From Geobacteraceae bacterium (lineage in GTDB: Bacteria; Desulfobacterota; Desulfuromonadia; Geobacterales; Geobacteraceae), in contig JAMXLF010000020.1 in NCBI GenBank assembly GCA_024281055.1, positions 1-63,264 on the forward strand: a stretch of DNA of 63,264 bases, given 5' to 3'. The notes below the pieces were generated by a model that was given only the letters and a program-made list of their open reading frames with translations, did not search any database and was not told the DNA's origin. Positions 17,037 through 26,645 of this stretch are shown piece after piece. The position numbers and the translations under genes were made by a program. Position 1 is the first letter of the stretch; every line of letters begins with the position of its first letter.

Positions 17037-17240
17037 ATGAAATTTCTCAAAGAACAGTATGTGAAATTCGTGACCACGGTCAAAAGTGAAAAGGGGCAGA
17101 CCATGGTCGAGTATGCCTTGCTCCTGGTGCTCATCGCGATCGTCGTCATTGCCATGGTAACTGGCGTCGGCAGAAGCTCCAATAACGCCTTCAGTGCGGT
17201 CTGCTCGGCGTTGCAGCCACCGACAGGCGGCGGCAGCTAG
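17037..17240 (+). CDS. flp: Flp-type (type IVb) pilin 1
   Basis: A 67-residue Flp pilin, the subunit of the Tad pilus. A basic leader ends at Gly20; the cleavage site G/QTMVEY with Glu and Tyr at mature positions 5 and 6 is the Flp signature. A 20-residue hydrophobic helix follows (ALLLVLIAIVVIAMVTGVG). The C-terminus has one Cys and PPTGGGS. AAAGGAGGTAACACC gives a strong ribosome site. The second pilin 240 bases on is nearly the same. Pilins are usually made far in excess of the machinery, which fits its place at the head of the operon. Confidence 0.92.
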   Translation: MKFLKEQYVKFVTTVKSEKGQTMVEYALLLVLIAIVVIAMVTGVGRSSNNAFSAVCSALQPPTGGGS

Positions 17241-17481
17241 CAGGAACGTCGGACACGTACAGATTGATGGAACGTTAGTCGATTTATCATGAGGGGTATC
17301 AGGATTATACTGGTTAATCCTATGTTGATTCCAAACTGGGAAATTGCATGTAATTCACATTCCCTGGTACCCCCCCTCCTTTATTCACTTGGGCCAGGCC
17401 CTACTGAAATGGCAGCGCCACAGGCGTTAAGCAAGAGACGATCAAGGATGTGCCATTTCAAAGCAAAAAGGAGTTATTTTC

Positions 17482-17682
17482 ATGAATTTTCTCAATGAAC
17501 AGTACGTGAAATTCCTGACAACCATCAAGAGTGAAAAGGGGCAGACCATGGTCGAGTACGCCCTCCTCCTGCTCCTCATCGCGATCGTCGTCATCGTGAT
17601 GGTGACAGGCGTCGGACAGAGTTCCAACAACGCCTTCAGTGCGGCCTGCTCGGCGCTGCAGCCACCGACAAGCGGTAGTTAG
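17482..17682 (+). CDS. flp: Flp-type (type IVb) pilin 2
   Basis: A 66-residue near-duplicate of the first pilin with the same G20/QTMVEY site and hydrophobic helix. It differs by N for K at two leader positions and by a PPTSGS end. It has its own ribosome site (AAAAAGGAG) and a 240-base leader unlike that of copy 1. Either a major/minor pair or dosage duplication. Confidence 0.92.
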   Translation: MNFLNEQYVKFLTTIKSEKGQTMVEYALLLLLIAIVVIVMVTGVGQSSNNAFSAACSALQPPTSGS

Positions 17683-17814
17683 AAAAGACGTCGACATTGC
17701 GATGTCTCTGATTTTGGTTATGCCGCGTGACATGGACAGATTGCAGGTCGTGTCATGCATTCCCGTAACGATAACCGCTCCTGTAAGCCGACTTACGGAA
17801 CCGGAGGCCTGCAA

Positions 17815-18291
17815 GTGCTTATGTTCACACCAACCATGAATTCACTGCGTTCGCTTAACATAAAAGGAGACCAGAACGGTCAGGCGCTCGTCGAGATGGC
17901 GTTTGCAATGTTTCTGCTCGTCCTCCTCGTTTTTGGCATCATCGAGTTCGGTCGGGCCTTGTACACCAAGAACACGCTGACCAATCTGGCGCGTGCCGGC
18001 GTACGGGCAGCAGTTGTCACACCTGCGATGGTCCCAGCCGATTCCAGTTGCACGTCGTTGACCTGTCCGAATACCAATCCAGTCCTGAATGTTGTCTGCG
18101 CCAGTATGGTCAATGGTGTTAACCCAACCCAAGTTGCCGTAACCGTAACCGACGCGAATGGGAACTCGCCGGCGCAAAAGAACGATACCATAGACGTCTC
18201 CGTGCAATTGACGGGTTACCAGTCGTTGCTGCCGAGGCTGATTTCAATGCCGACCACACTGACCGGCCAGGCATCGATGCGTTATGAATAA
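17815..18291 (+). CDS. tadE: TadE-like minor pseudopilin
   Basis: About 158 residues. GDQNGQALVEMAFAMFLLVLLVFGIIEFGRALY is the TadE signature (positions about 22-54, quoted in part: NGQALVEMAFAMF), with the pseudopilin cleavage site G/QALVEM and the conserved IIEFGRA after the helix. Extracytoplasmic remainder with a Cys pair. The start is uncertain: GTG 17815 has GGAGG seven bases upstream, ATG 17821 or 17836 are alternatives. TadE is processed by the Tad prepilin peptidase and is needed for Flp assembly. It sits between the pilins and cpaB. Confidence 0.85.
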   Translation: MLMFTPTMNSLRSLNIKGDQNGQALVEMAFAMFLLVLLVFGIIEFGRALYTKNTLTNLARAGVRAAVVTPAMVPADSSCTSLTCPNTNPVLNVVCASMVNGVNPTQVAVTVTDANGNSPAQKNDTIDVSVQLTGYQSLLPRLISMPTTLTGQASMRYE

Positions 18292-18324
18292 ACGTTACCA
18301 CAACCTAGGTCTAAGGAGGGGAGT

Positions 18325-19209
18325 ATGACAAGGCCCGGCGCGGTAGTAATAGTGTCGGTAGTTGCACTTATCTTTGCGGGGCTCGCGTCCTGGGGGGTAT
18401 ACAGCTACCTGCAGAAAACAACCCAACAAGCCAAGGCCGCCCAGGGAGAAAGCATCGTGGTTGCGGCTGCCGACCTTCCCGTCGGCACCAGGCTCAATGC
18501 GACCCAGGTAAAACTGGTCAAGCTGCCGAAGGAAAGCATGCCTGCGGGATACATTGCCGACCAGAACGCGATTGTGGGGCGGGTGGTCGTTCGTCCGCTT
18601 GCGACCGGTGATGCGATTACCGAGCAGAAACTGTTCCCCAAAGAGGGGCAGATGCCTGCCGGGGTGATGACCTACCGCGTGCCCGAGGGACATCGTGCCG
18701 TTACCGTCGCAGTCAACGAAGTTGCCGGGGTGGCCGGGTTCCTTACCCCCCAGGACAGGGTCGACGTCGTGCTGACGACACAAATACCCGGGTCCTCTGG
18801 GGACGATAAGATAAGCAAGATTGTCCTGCAAAATGTCCCCGTCCTGGCTACCGGCCAGATAGCGAGCGAACCGAAGGATAAGGAAGGAAAGCCGGTCATC
18901 GTTCCCACCGTAACCCTCGACCTCACCCCCGATGATGCGGAAAAGCTCGTCCTTGCTTCCAGCAAAGGATCGCTCCAGCTGCTCCTCAGGAATGTTATCG
19001 ACACGGCCCCTGCGCAAGCCAAGGGGGCAACGATCTACAAGGTGCTGGGCGGCGTGGAGCGGCCGGTCGTCAGGGTGGCGAAGGTGACGAGAAAAGCGCC
19101 TGCGGTCAAGGTCAAGGCGGCTGCTCAGCCTCCCCGGCCGGCACCGTATTCGGTGGAGATAATCAAGGGAACGAACAGGTCGTCCAAAGATTTTGCGCCT
19201 GAAAAATAA
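18325..19209 (+). CDS. cpaB: Flp pilus assembly protein CpaB/RcpC
   Basis: A 294-residue protein. One N-terminal helix (VVIVSVVALIFAGLASWGVY) anchors it in the inner membrane. Residues about 42-105 form a SAF/antifreeze-like domain (IVVAAADLPVGTRLNATQVK...GRVVVRPLATGDAITEQKL), as in CpaB/RcpC and flagellar FlgA. The RcpC core follows (RAVTVAVNEVAGVAGFLTPQDRVDV). It is thought to help secretin function in the periplasm. Ribosome site AAGGAGGGG. Nineteen bases before cpaC. Confidence 0.92.
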   Translation: MTRPGAVVIVSVVALIFAGLASWGVYSYLQKTTQQAKAAQGESIVVAAADLPVGTRLNATQVKLVKLPKESMPAGYIADQNAIVGRVVVRPLATGDAITEQKLFPKEGQMPAGVMTYRVPEGHRAVTVAVNEVAGVAGFLTPQDRVDVVLTTQIPGSSGDDKISKIVLQNVPVLATGQIASEPKDKEGKPVIVPTVTLDLTPDDAEKLVLASSKGSLQLLLRNVIDTAPAQAKGATIYKVLGGVERPVVRVAKVTRKAPAVKVKAAAQPPRPAPYSVEIIKGTNRSSKDFAPEK

Positions 19210-19228
19210 TGAAACGAGGTGACAGACG

Positions 19229-20593
19229 ATGAAAGTGCCGGCACTGAAAAAAGGGATCATCTCGGTCAGCATGCTTGTTATGTCCCTTGTTTTATCTGGG
19301 GGGGTATGCCTTGCAGGGATTCCGACGGAAGTTGTCGTCAATAAGAGCATTCTGCTCAATCTGAAAAAACCTGCCGAACGGGTCTCGGTTCCCAAAGACG
19401 ATATTGCCGACATTATCCTCATTACCCCGACGCAATTGCAGATAAACGGCAAGACAACCGGTTCCACCAACCTGATCGTCTGGGAAAAGGGGGGACAGGC
19501 GGCGTTCTTCGATCTCAATGTCGTGGGTGATGTCAACCAGGTTGCCAGCCAGATCAAGGATGCGACACCGAACGACAACATAAGCGTCGAGTACGCCAAG
19601 GACACGGTTATCCTGTCGGGGAAGGCGGCCAACGAGAAGACCATCGAAAAGGCCATCCAGATTGCCAAGGTATATTCCCCCAACGTAGTCAACCATGTGA
19701 AGATCGACGATCCCCCGCAGGTGGTGCTTGATGTAAAGGTTGCCCAGGTGGACAAGACGTCTCTGAAAAAACTGGGCATCAGCTACATGATCAAGGGACG
19801 AACGGCTGAGGGCTTTGTCAACCTGATCACCGCACCGAATGGCAGTGCCTCTGGCAATACGCAGGTTATCGGCGCGGGAGGCCAGACACTCTCCTCGGTG
19901 GGAGGGAGCGGCACCGGGATCTCCGCCAACGTACCCGGGCTTGGGAGCTTCAATCCCCTCGACGCCTTCCAGGGGGGGATTTCCTATTTCCCGGCCGGTG
20001 TCGGCGTGGTGATTCAGGCCCTTGCCCAAAAAGGCCTTGCCAAGGTTCTCGCGGAACCGAACCTCCTCGTAAAAAGCGGACAGGAAGGCGATTTCCTGGC
20101 CGGCAGCAGGTATCCTATCACGATTCTCCAGACCTCGGGCGGCGCCTCTACGGCAACGATCCAGTATGTCGATGTGGGTGTGAAGCTCAAGTTCAAGCCC
20201 GAAGTCATGGAAAACGGGATAATTTCCCTGAAAATCGAACCGGCCGAGGTGAGCACCATTCAAGGGTTCCTGCCGGTCAACGGCTACCCGATCATCGACA
20301 CCAGGAACGTCAAGACGAGCGCGGACCTGAAGGAAGGCGAAAGCCTTCTCATTGCGGGAATCCTCACGCAATCGGAAATAAAGAACATGTCGAAGATTCC
20401 CCTTCTTGGCGACGTCCCGATTCTCGGGGCGCTGTTCCGCTCGACGTCGACCGACATCGAGGAAAAAGAGCTCGTGTTCTTCATCACGCCGAAGCTCGCC
20501 AAGACTGTGGCGCCGGGGACAAAACTCGAGCTGCCGATGGACAAGGTGAAACCTGAACAGGAGAAAGACCTTCAATGGGTCCCCGTCCCGTGA
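19229..20593 (+). CDS. cpaC: Tad outer-membrane secretin CpaC/RcpA
   Basis: A 454-residue protein. Signal peptide 1-30. Then the pilus-assembly N-terminal domain (VNKSILLNLKKPAERVSVPK...GSTNLIVWEKGG), a BON-like region (VILSGKAANEKTIEKAIQIA) and the secretin domain (about 270-425) with QALAQKGLAKVLAEPNLLVKSG, FLAGSRYPI and the closing KIPLLGDVPILGALFRST. It forms the outer-membrane channel for the Flp pilus. Typical length for the family. Follows cpaB directly. Confidence 0.93.
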   Translation: MKVPALKKGIISVSMLVMSLVLSGGVCLAGIPTEVVVNKSILLNLKKPAERVSVPKDDIADIILITPTQLQINGKTTGSTNLIVWEKGGQAAFFDLNVVGDVNQVASQIKDATPNDNISVEYAKDTVILSGKAANEKTIEKAIQIAKVYSPNVVNHVKIDDPPQVVLDVKVAQVDKTSLKKLGISYMIKGRTAEGFVNLITAPNGSASGNTQVIGAGGQTLSSVGGSGTGISANVPGLGSFNPLDAFQGGISYFPAGVGVVIQALAQKGLAKVLAEPNLLVKSGQEGDFLAGSRYPITILQTSGGASTATIQYVDVGVKLKFKPEVMENGIISLKIEPAEVSTIQGFLPVNGYPIIDTRNVKTSADLKEGESLLIAGILTQSEIKNMSKIPLLGDVPILGALFRSTSTDIEEKELVFFITPKLAKTVAPGTKLELPMDKVKPEQEKDLQWVPVP

Positions 20594-20675
20594 GATGCGA
20601 CGGGCAGCTGGTAGGCATGACCCGGAGCGGAACTACCGGCGTGGCTGATCATTCGGTACCACGAGGAATAAGGCG

Positions 20676-22124
20676 ATGAGACCCCGGAACGTATCGGCAA
20701 TCATAAAAAAAGAGACAGGCTTTGCGGTTATTTACCTGGCAATTATCATTTTTGTGCTGGTCGCCATGGTCGGGCTCGCCGTTGACGTAGGCTACATGTA
20801 CGTTGTCAAGGCGGAGACGCAGAATGCCGCCGATGCCGGGGCGCTTGCCGGCGTGGCGTACCTGAGACCCACGTTTTCCTCGATATCTTCAGCCAAGAAT
20901 GCGGCAAAGAAATTCGCCGAAACGAATTCTGCTGCCGGTCAATCCCTGCTGACGGGCGTCTCTCTCGACAAAAGCGTGAACGACATTACCGACACGAACG
21001 ATATAACGGTCGGATATTGGGACGGCACTGCCTACCACGACGGTCCGAGCTACATCACGGGTTCGCCTCCGAACCGCCTGAATGCCGTAAAGGTCCGGGT
21101 CAGGCGCAGTTCCGGATCCACGCTGGGGCCAGTGAACCTGTTCTTCACCAGGCTTTTCGGCTGGAACACCATGGGTACCGGCGCGGATGCGATTGCCGAT
21201 CTGGTGCCAGCAAAGCTCCTCCCGATCATGGTAAACGAATACTGGCTGGCTAATGTCCCTCCGGGACAAAAGCCCTACGGAAGCGATCAGAGTTATCCCA
21301 ACAGCTTTGTGCGGGCGACAAACGTCGACGGCACTCCAAGCAAGGTCTTCGGGAAAATATTCGGCCTCATGGGGGCGAATGCCAGCGATAACGTGCCAGG
21401 CGGGAGCGGTGGTGGAGGAAGTCAAAACGTGAACGGCTACGTCTACCTCGATGTAAGAAACTCGAACCACCAGCCTTCCTCGGGGATATGGTACACTCTC
21501 AATGCAGGTGCCAGCACGACGCCGGATTGCGCGAGCTGTTCGAGCAATTTTTCCCCCTCTAATCCCACTCAAGGTGACATCGACTCGGCAAAATATGGCC
21601 CATCGATCGGGTACCTGCTCAATGGCTATCAGTTTATCCCTCCGGCAACCGTGACCGAACCAGCAAGGATACCGTATGCCAACTACCCTAACCTAAACGT
21701 CTATCCATCGCCCACGTCTTCGTGTCCGTACGCAACCATTGCCTTCTTTTCGGCCAGCGGCAGATCAGCCCTCAACCAGGCAGGTTCAACGGGCCAGTAC
21801 TTCAATAGTGTTTACCCACCTGGCACGAAGATTATCACGCTGGTTTATGACGGAACGTTTGTTCCCGATTCTCCCAAAGCTCTTACCGCCGTCGGCTATA
21901 CCTTGCTGCAGATTGACGGGTATGCCTCGACCAATCCGAAGAATTTGGATTTGGGCACCTCGACCCCGCAGCTTAATGGAACGGAGGATCATTCTAACGA
22001 CCAGAATACCGTGTACGGTCATGCCATTGCCGACATTGTCACGCCCGGCGATTGTGCCTCAGACATAATCAACGCCATAATAAACCTCGAATACCTGGGG
22101 GGGACACCGAAATTAGTAAAGTAG
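20676..22124 (+). CDS. tadG: TadG-like Tad-associated protein
   Basis: A 482-residue protein. Residues about 10-75 are the Tad N-terminal domain: ETGFAVIYLAIIIFVLVAMVGLAVDVGYMY, then AETQNAADAGALAGVAYL (quoted in part). The long remaining part is extracytoplasmic, rich in Ser/Gly/Asn/Pro, with PDCASCSSN and a Gly-rich GGSGGGGS stretch; no clear von Willebrand metal site is seen. TadG-type proteins are minor pseudopilin-like parts of the apparatus. The TG/FAVIY junction lacks the glutamate of true Flp sites, as is usual in TadG. Confidence 0.85.
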   Translation: MRPRNVSAIIKKETGFAVIYLAIIIFVLVAMVGLAVDVGYMYVVKAETQNAADAGALAGVAYLRPTFSSISSAKNAAKKFAETNSAAGQSLLTGVSLDKSVNDITDTNDITVGYWDGTAYHDGPSYITGSPPNRLNAVKVRVRRSSGSTLGPVNLFFTRLFGWNTMGTGADAIADLVPAKLLPIMVNEYWLANVPPGQKPYGSDQSYPNSFVRATNVDGTPSKVFGKIFGLMGANASDNVPGGSGGGGSQNVNGYVYLDVRNSNHQPSSGIWYTLNAGASTTPDCASCSSNFSPSNPTQGDIDSAKYGPSIGYLLNGYQFIPPATVTEPARIPYANYPNLNVYPSPTSSCPYATIAFFSASGRSALNQAGSTGQYFNSVYPPGTKIITLVYDGTFVPDSPKALTAVGYTLLQIDGYASTNPKNLDLGTSTPQLNGTEDHSNDQNTVYGHAIADIVTPGDCASDIINAIINLEYLGGTPKLVK

Positions 22125-22179
22125 CACTGGCCTGAGACAGACAGAACCCCCAGCAATAAGGCGACAGGAAGGTTTTTCA

Positions 22180-23304
22180 ATGCCCCCATACATCTCACTC
22201 GTCATCATCGACCGCGACGCGGCGGCCCGGAAGAGCATCGAGGCATTCTGCCAGAATCTCGGCGACACCATCAAGGTGATCTGCAGCGAGGACAATTTCC
22301 TGGAGGGTCTGAAGTGTATTCAGGCCTCCAACCCCACCGTTGTCATTCTGGGAGTGGATGACCTGGAGAAGGGGATTGAGGACATCCGGACCATTCTGAC
22401 CCGGTTCCCGCGCATTTCCGTCTTCGTCGCATCTTCGGAGAAGAATTCCGACTGGATCCTCCGCCTGATGCGGGCCGGAGCGGTGGAGTACCTCCTCAAG
22501 CCGATCGAGTCGATGGAACTCACCGAAGCCCTGCAGAAGGTGGGGAGGCTCTGGATTCCCAAGCAGACGGAACCGGTCAGGGAAGGGAAGGTCATCTCGG
22601 TTTACAACCCCACCGGCGGGATGGGGACGACGACCATCGCGGTGAACCTGGCCGCCTCCCTGGCCAACGGCAAGGAGAAGGTCGCCCTGGTGGACCTCAA
22701 CTTTTTCGGCGGGGATGTGGCAACGTTCCTCGATGTCAACCCCAAGTACACCCTGAGCAGTGTCACGACGAACATAACCCGGCTGGACGCCAATTTCCTG
22801 ATGAGCGTCATGACGAAGCATGCGTCGGGGGTCTACGTGCTCACCGAACCGCTGGAAGTCGACGAGACCGCCAATATCACTCCGGAGCAGATCCAGCGGC
22901 TCCTGGCGTTTCTGAAGGGGGTCTTTACATACATCGTGATCGATACCGGCGGGCCGCTCTACGGCTGCAACATGGTGGGGTTCAGGGCCTCCGACTACAT
23001 CCTGTTCAACACGGTTCTCAACCTGCCCGCCCTGAAAAACGCAAAACGGTACCTGCATGCCATGGACAGGCAGGGACTCCACAAGGACAAGGTCAAACTG
23101 GTGATCAGCAGGTATCTGCCGCGGGCCGACATCAAGATCGACGATGCCGAGAAGGTCCTCGACTACAAGGTATTCGTGTCGATTCCCAATGAGTACGCCG
23201 ACGTCATCGCCTCGATCAACAAGGGGGTGCCGGTGGTCAACCTCCAGGGCCGCTCGCCGGTAAGCAAGGCGATCTCGACCCTTGCCGAGATGGTACGAAA
23301 ATAA
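22180..23304 (+). CDS. cpaE: CpaE/TadZ pilus localisation ATPase-like protein
   Basis: A 374-residue protein. Residues 1-125 form a receiver-like domain (ISLVIIDRDAAARKSIEAFC...RAGAVEYLLKPIESMEL). From 138 on it is a MinD/ParA-like fold: ISVYNPTGGMGTTTIAVNLA, VALVDLNFFGGDVATFLD and IVIDTGGPL. Both lysines of the deviant Walker A motif KGGxGKT are replaced by Thr, so nucleotide hydrolysis is doubtful. Atypical Walker A is known in TadZ proteins. It is expected to place the Tad machine at a pole. Followed by cpaF. Confidence 0.92.
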   Translation: MPPYISLVIIDRDAAARKSIEAFCQNLGDTIKVICSEDNFLEGLKCIQASNPTVVILGVDDLEKGIEDIRTILTRFPRISVFVASSEKNSDWILRLMRAGAVEYLLKPIESMELTEALQKVGRLWIPKQTEPVREGKVISVYNPTGGMGTTTIAVNLAASLANGKEKVALVDLNFFGGDVATFLDVNPKYTLSSVTTNITRLDANFLMSVMTKHASGVYVLTEPLEVDETANITPEQIQRLLAFLKGVFTYIVIDTGGPLYGCNMVGFRASDYILFNTVLNLPALKNAKRYLHAMDRQGLHKDKVKLVISRYLPRADIKIDDAEKVLDYKVFVSIPNEYADVIASINKGVPVVNLQGRSPVSKAISTLAEMVRK

Positions 23305-23345
23305 CATACACCCGTTTGCCGCACTAACCGGGCCGGAGAGTAACG

Positions 23346-24659
23346 ATGGTATTCAATGACATGTTTTACAGGAAGGCGAAAGCCCCGGTGGGAAAAAGCC
23401 TGTCTTACTTTCAGGAACTGAAGAGCCGGATCCATCGGCGGCTCATCAACGAGCTCGATCTCGGCAAGCTCGATTTGCTGGAGAGCGGCGAGCTGGCCCG
23501 GCAGATCAACTATATCCTGGAAAACCTGATTGCCGAGGAAGGGGTCCCGCTCAATCAGCAGGAAAAAGAGCGGCTGATCGTCGAGGTGCAGCACGAGACT
23601 TTCGGTCTCGGCCCCCTGGAGCCGCTGCTCAGCGACCCCGACATCTCCGACATCCTGGTCAACAACAGCTCGAATGTGTACATCGAGCGCTACGGCAAGC
23701 TGGAAAGGACCGATGTCGTCTTCCGCGACAACAACCACCTGCTGCAGATCATCGAGAGGATCGTCTCCAAGGTGGGGAGGAGAATCGACGAATCCTCGCC
23801 ATATGTGGATGCACGGCTCCCCGACGGCTCGCGGGTCAACGCCATTATCCCTCCCCTGGCCATCGATGGTCCGGTGCTCTCCATCCGCCGGTTCGGTCTT
23901 GAACCCCTGAAGATGAACGATCTGCTGTTGTTCGGCTCGATCGACGAGAGGATGCGCCTGATCCTCGAGGGGGCCGTCAAAACCCGGCTCAACATCCTCA
24001 TCTCCGGTGGTACCGGCACAGGGAAAACAACCCTGCTGAATGTCATGTCCGAGTATATTCCCCACACGGAGCGGATCGTCACCATCGAGGACTCCGCCGA
24101 GCTGCATCTCAAGCAGGACCACGTGGTCCGGCTTGAAACCCGACCCGCCAATATCGAGGGGAAGGGGGAGGTCACGCAGCGCGACCTGGTGCGTAACGCC
24201 CTGCGCATGCGACCGGACAGGATCATACTCGGCGAGGTGCGCGGCGGCGAGGCCCTGGATATGCTGCAGGCGATGAATACCGGCCATGACGGCTCGCTGT
24301 CCACCATCCATTCGAACTCGACCCGGGATGCGATGGCCAGGCTGGAGACCATGGTACTCATGGCGGGGATGGACCTTCCGGATCGGGCCATCAAGGAGCA
24401 GGTCGCCTCGGCCATCGACCTCGTCATCCAGCTCATCCGCTACCCGGACGGGACGAGAAGGGTTTCCCGGATATCCGAGATAACCGGTATGGAGGGAAGC
24501 ACCATCGTCATGCAGGACGTCTTTGTCTTTGATCAGCGCGGCATCGACAAGGATGGCAAGATTGTCGGAGAGTTTACGGCCACAGGTGTCAGGCCGCGCT
24601 TTGCCGAACGGTTCAAGATTTCCGGGATCAGCTTACCCCAGGGAATCTTCGACAAGTAG
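23346..24659 (+). CDS. cpaF: CpaF/TadA secretion ATPase
   Basis: A 437-residue hexameric ATPase of the VirB11/PilT superfamily that powers Flp pilus extension and retraction. Walker [19 protein letters not shown] (about 220), Asp box TIEDSAEL, Walker [21 protein letters not shown] and the His-containing [14 protein letters not shown] are all intact. The N-terminal domain ([18 protein letters not shown]) is the usual CpaF three-helix module. Full length. Precedes the membrane platform genes tadB and tadC. Confidence 0.96.
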   Translation: MVFNDMFYRKAKAPVGKSLSYFQELKSRIHRRLINELDLGKLDLLESGELARQINYILENLIAEEGVPLNQQEKERLIVEVQHETFGLGPLEPLLSDPDISDILVNNSSNVYIERYGKLERTDVVFRDNNHLLQIIERIVSKVGRRIDESSPYVDARLPDGSRVNAIIPPLAIDGPVLSIRRFGLEPLKMNDLLLFGSIDERMRLILEGAVKTRLNILISGGTGTGKTTLLNVMSEYIPHTERIVTIEDSAELHLKQDHVVRLETRPANIEGKGEVTQRDLVRNALRMRPDRIILGEVRGGEALDMLQAMNTGHDGSLSTIHSNSTRDAMARLETMVLMAGMDLPDRAIKEQVASAIDLVIQLIRYPDGTRRVSRISEITGMEGSTIVMQDVFVFDQRGIDKDGKIVGEFTATGVRPRFAERFKISGISLPQGIFDK

Positions 24660-24698
24660 TTTTTCTTCCCGGATCAGAAACCAATAGGAGATCGGAAC

Positions 24699-25667
24699 GT
24701 GCTCCCTATCGTCATACTGACATTCATAACGATCTTCCTGGTGTGTCTGGCTCTTTTCCTCGGCTTCACCGCGGTCAAGGACTCACCCGCCACCGAGCTG
24801 AAGCGACGGCTGCGGCGGATGGCCTTGGCAAAAGACACGAGGACAGCCCTGTCAGACGAGCTGCGGGCGGAGATCGTCAGGGAAATTCCGCCTGTCGAGC
24901 GCCTCCTCGCCAGGATTCCGTTAATCCGCAATCTGGACAAGCTGCTCGATCAGGCGGGCCGAAAAATAGCGCCGGCCAAATTCCTGGTATATGTGCTGGT
25001 CCTCGGTCTGTTCGGGTTCACCCTTGCGTTCGTGCTGCGGAAAAGCTATCCAATGGCACTGCTTGCGGGGGTTGTGCTGGGCATCGCCCCTTTCATCTAT
25101 CTCCAGATCCAGAAACGGCAGCGGGCCGAAAAATTTACCGAGCAGCTCCCCGATGCGCTTACCATGCTCGGACGGTCGCTCCGGGCCGGCCATTCCCTCA
25201 ACAGTGCCGTCGAGCTCGTGGGGACGGAAATGTCGGAACCGCTCGCCGGGCTGTTCAAGGTCGCCTTCGAGCAGCAAAAGCTCGGCCTGCGCATTACGGA
25301 AACCCTGGCAAACATGACGTCCCGGATCGAGAGTATCGACCTCCGTTTTTTCGTCATTGTGGTCAGCATTCACACCGAGGTCGGCGGCAATCTTTCCGAA
25401 ATACTCGACAAGCTTGCCGAAACCATCAGGGAGAGGATCAAGCTCCGCCGCCAGGTCAAGGTTTACACCGCCCAGGGGCGGATGTCCGGATATCTCCTGG
25501 CCATACTGCCGATAGTCGTGTTTTTCCTCTTTCATTTCGTCCTGATGCCGGGCTACGAAGATGTGCTCGTCAAGGAGACGAGGGGGCACTACATACTGGC
25601 GGCAGCTGCCGTCTCCCAGATCATAGGGTTCTTCGTCATCAAGAAGATCATCAACATACGGATATAG
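24699..25667 (+). CDS. tadB: Tad inner-membrane platform protein TadB
   Basis: A 322-residue T2SSF-family protein: one N-terminal helix, a cytoplasmic region, paired helices (KFLVYVLVLGLFGFTLAFVL and MALLAGVVLGIAPFIYLQIQ), then the F domain with EQLPDALTMLGRSLRAGHSL and EVGGNLSEILDKLAETIRER. It forms the platform on which CpaF acts, with TadC. Start codon is GTG at 24699 (GGAGATCGGAAC upstream). Ten bases before tadC. Confidence 0.93.
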   Translation: MLPIVILTFITIFLVCLALFLGFTAVKDSPATELKRRLRRMALAKDTRTALSDELRAEIVREIPPVERLLARIPLIRNLDKLLDQAGRKIAPAKFLVYVLVLGLFGFTLAFVLRKSYPMALLAGVVLGIAPFIYLQIQKRQRAEKFTEQLPDALTMLGRSLRAGHSLNSAVELVGTEMSEPLAGLFKVAFEQQKLGLRITETLANMTSRIESIDLRFFVIVVSIHTEVGGNLSEILDKLAETIRERIKLRRQVKVYTAQGRMSGYLLAILPIVVFFLFHFVLMPGYEDVLVKETRGHYILAAAAVSQIIGFFVIKKIINIRI

Positions 25668-25676
25668 GGTACTGTT

Positions 25677-26588
25677 ATGCTGCCACTAATCACCGTTTCA
25701 GTTTTCGTTGCCGTATCCCTTCTGATCTCGGTCGTGCTGTATCCGGTCCTGATGAGGAAGGGCGTCATCCAGGAGCGGTTGGCGAAGCTCGTCACCGAAA
25801 AAACGGAACAACCATTTCTCGTCTCGACCCGAAGGAGCAGGCTCCAGGAGTTTCTGGCTCGCGTCGGCGAAAAAATGCCGATTGCCCCGAAGGAGCAGTC
25901 AAAATATGCGAAAATGTTGGTCGCGGCAGGTTTCAGGAAAGAGAGTCTCCCGATCTTCCTGGGGAGCAAAATCATCCTGGCCTGCTCCCTGGCCGCAGTC
26001 TTCGTTTTCTTTTACGCACTCCCCAAAGGGGCTTTGCTCGCTCCCAATAACCTGTTGTATATCGTTGCCCTCGCCATCGTCGGATTCCTGCTGCCGAGTT
26101 TCTGGCTCTCCCGCATGGTGGAAAAGCGCAAAACGGAAATATTTCATACCCTTCCGGACATCCTCGATCTGCTGACGGTGTGCGTCGAGGCCGGTCTTGG
26201 CCTGGATGCGGCCCTGGTCAGGACATGCGAGAGCCCGCAGTTCAGGGGAAACCCGCTGACCGAGGAACTGAGAACGGCCTCCATGGAGACGCGGGCCGGC
26301 AAGCCAAGAAGTGAGGCGCTGAAAGATATGGCCGAAAGGACCATGGTCGAGGATATCAAGGCGTTCGTAGCCATGCTGGCGCAGACAGAGCGGTTCGGCA
26401 CCAGCCTGAGTCTTGCATTGCGAGTCCACTCCGATTCGCTCCGCACGAAAAGACGTCAGATAGCCGAGGAAGCCGCGGCGAAGACCGCCATCAAGATACT
26501 TTTCCCCCTTGCATTCTTCATCTTCCCAGCCCTCATGGTGGTCATGGTCGGGCCGGCGTTCATCAAAATCGCGGCAATTTTCAAGTAG
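25677..26588 (+). CDS. tadC: Tad inner-membrane platform protein TadC
   Basis: A 303-residue T2SSF-family partner of TadB. The F domain has TLPDILDLLTVCVEAGLGLD, AGKPRSEALKDMAERTMVED and a C-terminal helix pair (IKILFPLAFFIFPALMVVMV). It completes the inner-membrane platform. The gap after TadB is only nine bases. The operon continues with two small genes. Confidence 0.93.
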   Translation: MLPLITVSVFVAVSLLISVVLYPVLMRKGVIQERLAKLVTEKTEQPFLVSTRRSRLQEFLARVGEKMPIAPKEQSKYAKMLVAAGFRKESLPIFLGSKIILACSLAAVFVFFYALPKGALLAPNNLLYIVALAIVGFLLPSFWLSRMVEKRKTEIFHTLPDILDLLTVCVEAGLGLDAALVRTCESPQFRGNPLTEELRTASMETRAGKPRSEALKDMAERTMVEDIKAFVAMLAQTERFGTSLSLALRVHSDSLRTKRRQIAEEAAAKTAIKILFPLAFFIFPALMVVMVGPAFIKIAAIFK

Positions 26589-26645
26589 GCAAACGTTCGA
26601 GTGCCATGATTGGACTCGACGAATCGACAACAGGAGGTGGCGGTT

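Noticed and set aside
18295-19779. Long minus-strand frame (494 codons) opposite cpaB/cpaC
   Set aside because: It mirrors two well-recognised Tad genes; its translation is low-complexity with Arg/His-rich runs and no domain or ribosome site.
22195-24311. Long minus-strand frames opposite cpaE and cpaF
   Set aside because: Shadows of high-GC coding DNA; cpaE and cpaF on the plus strand have all family motifs.
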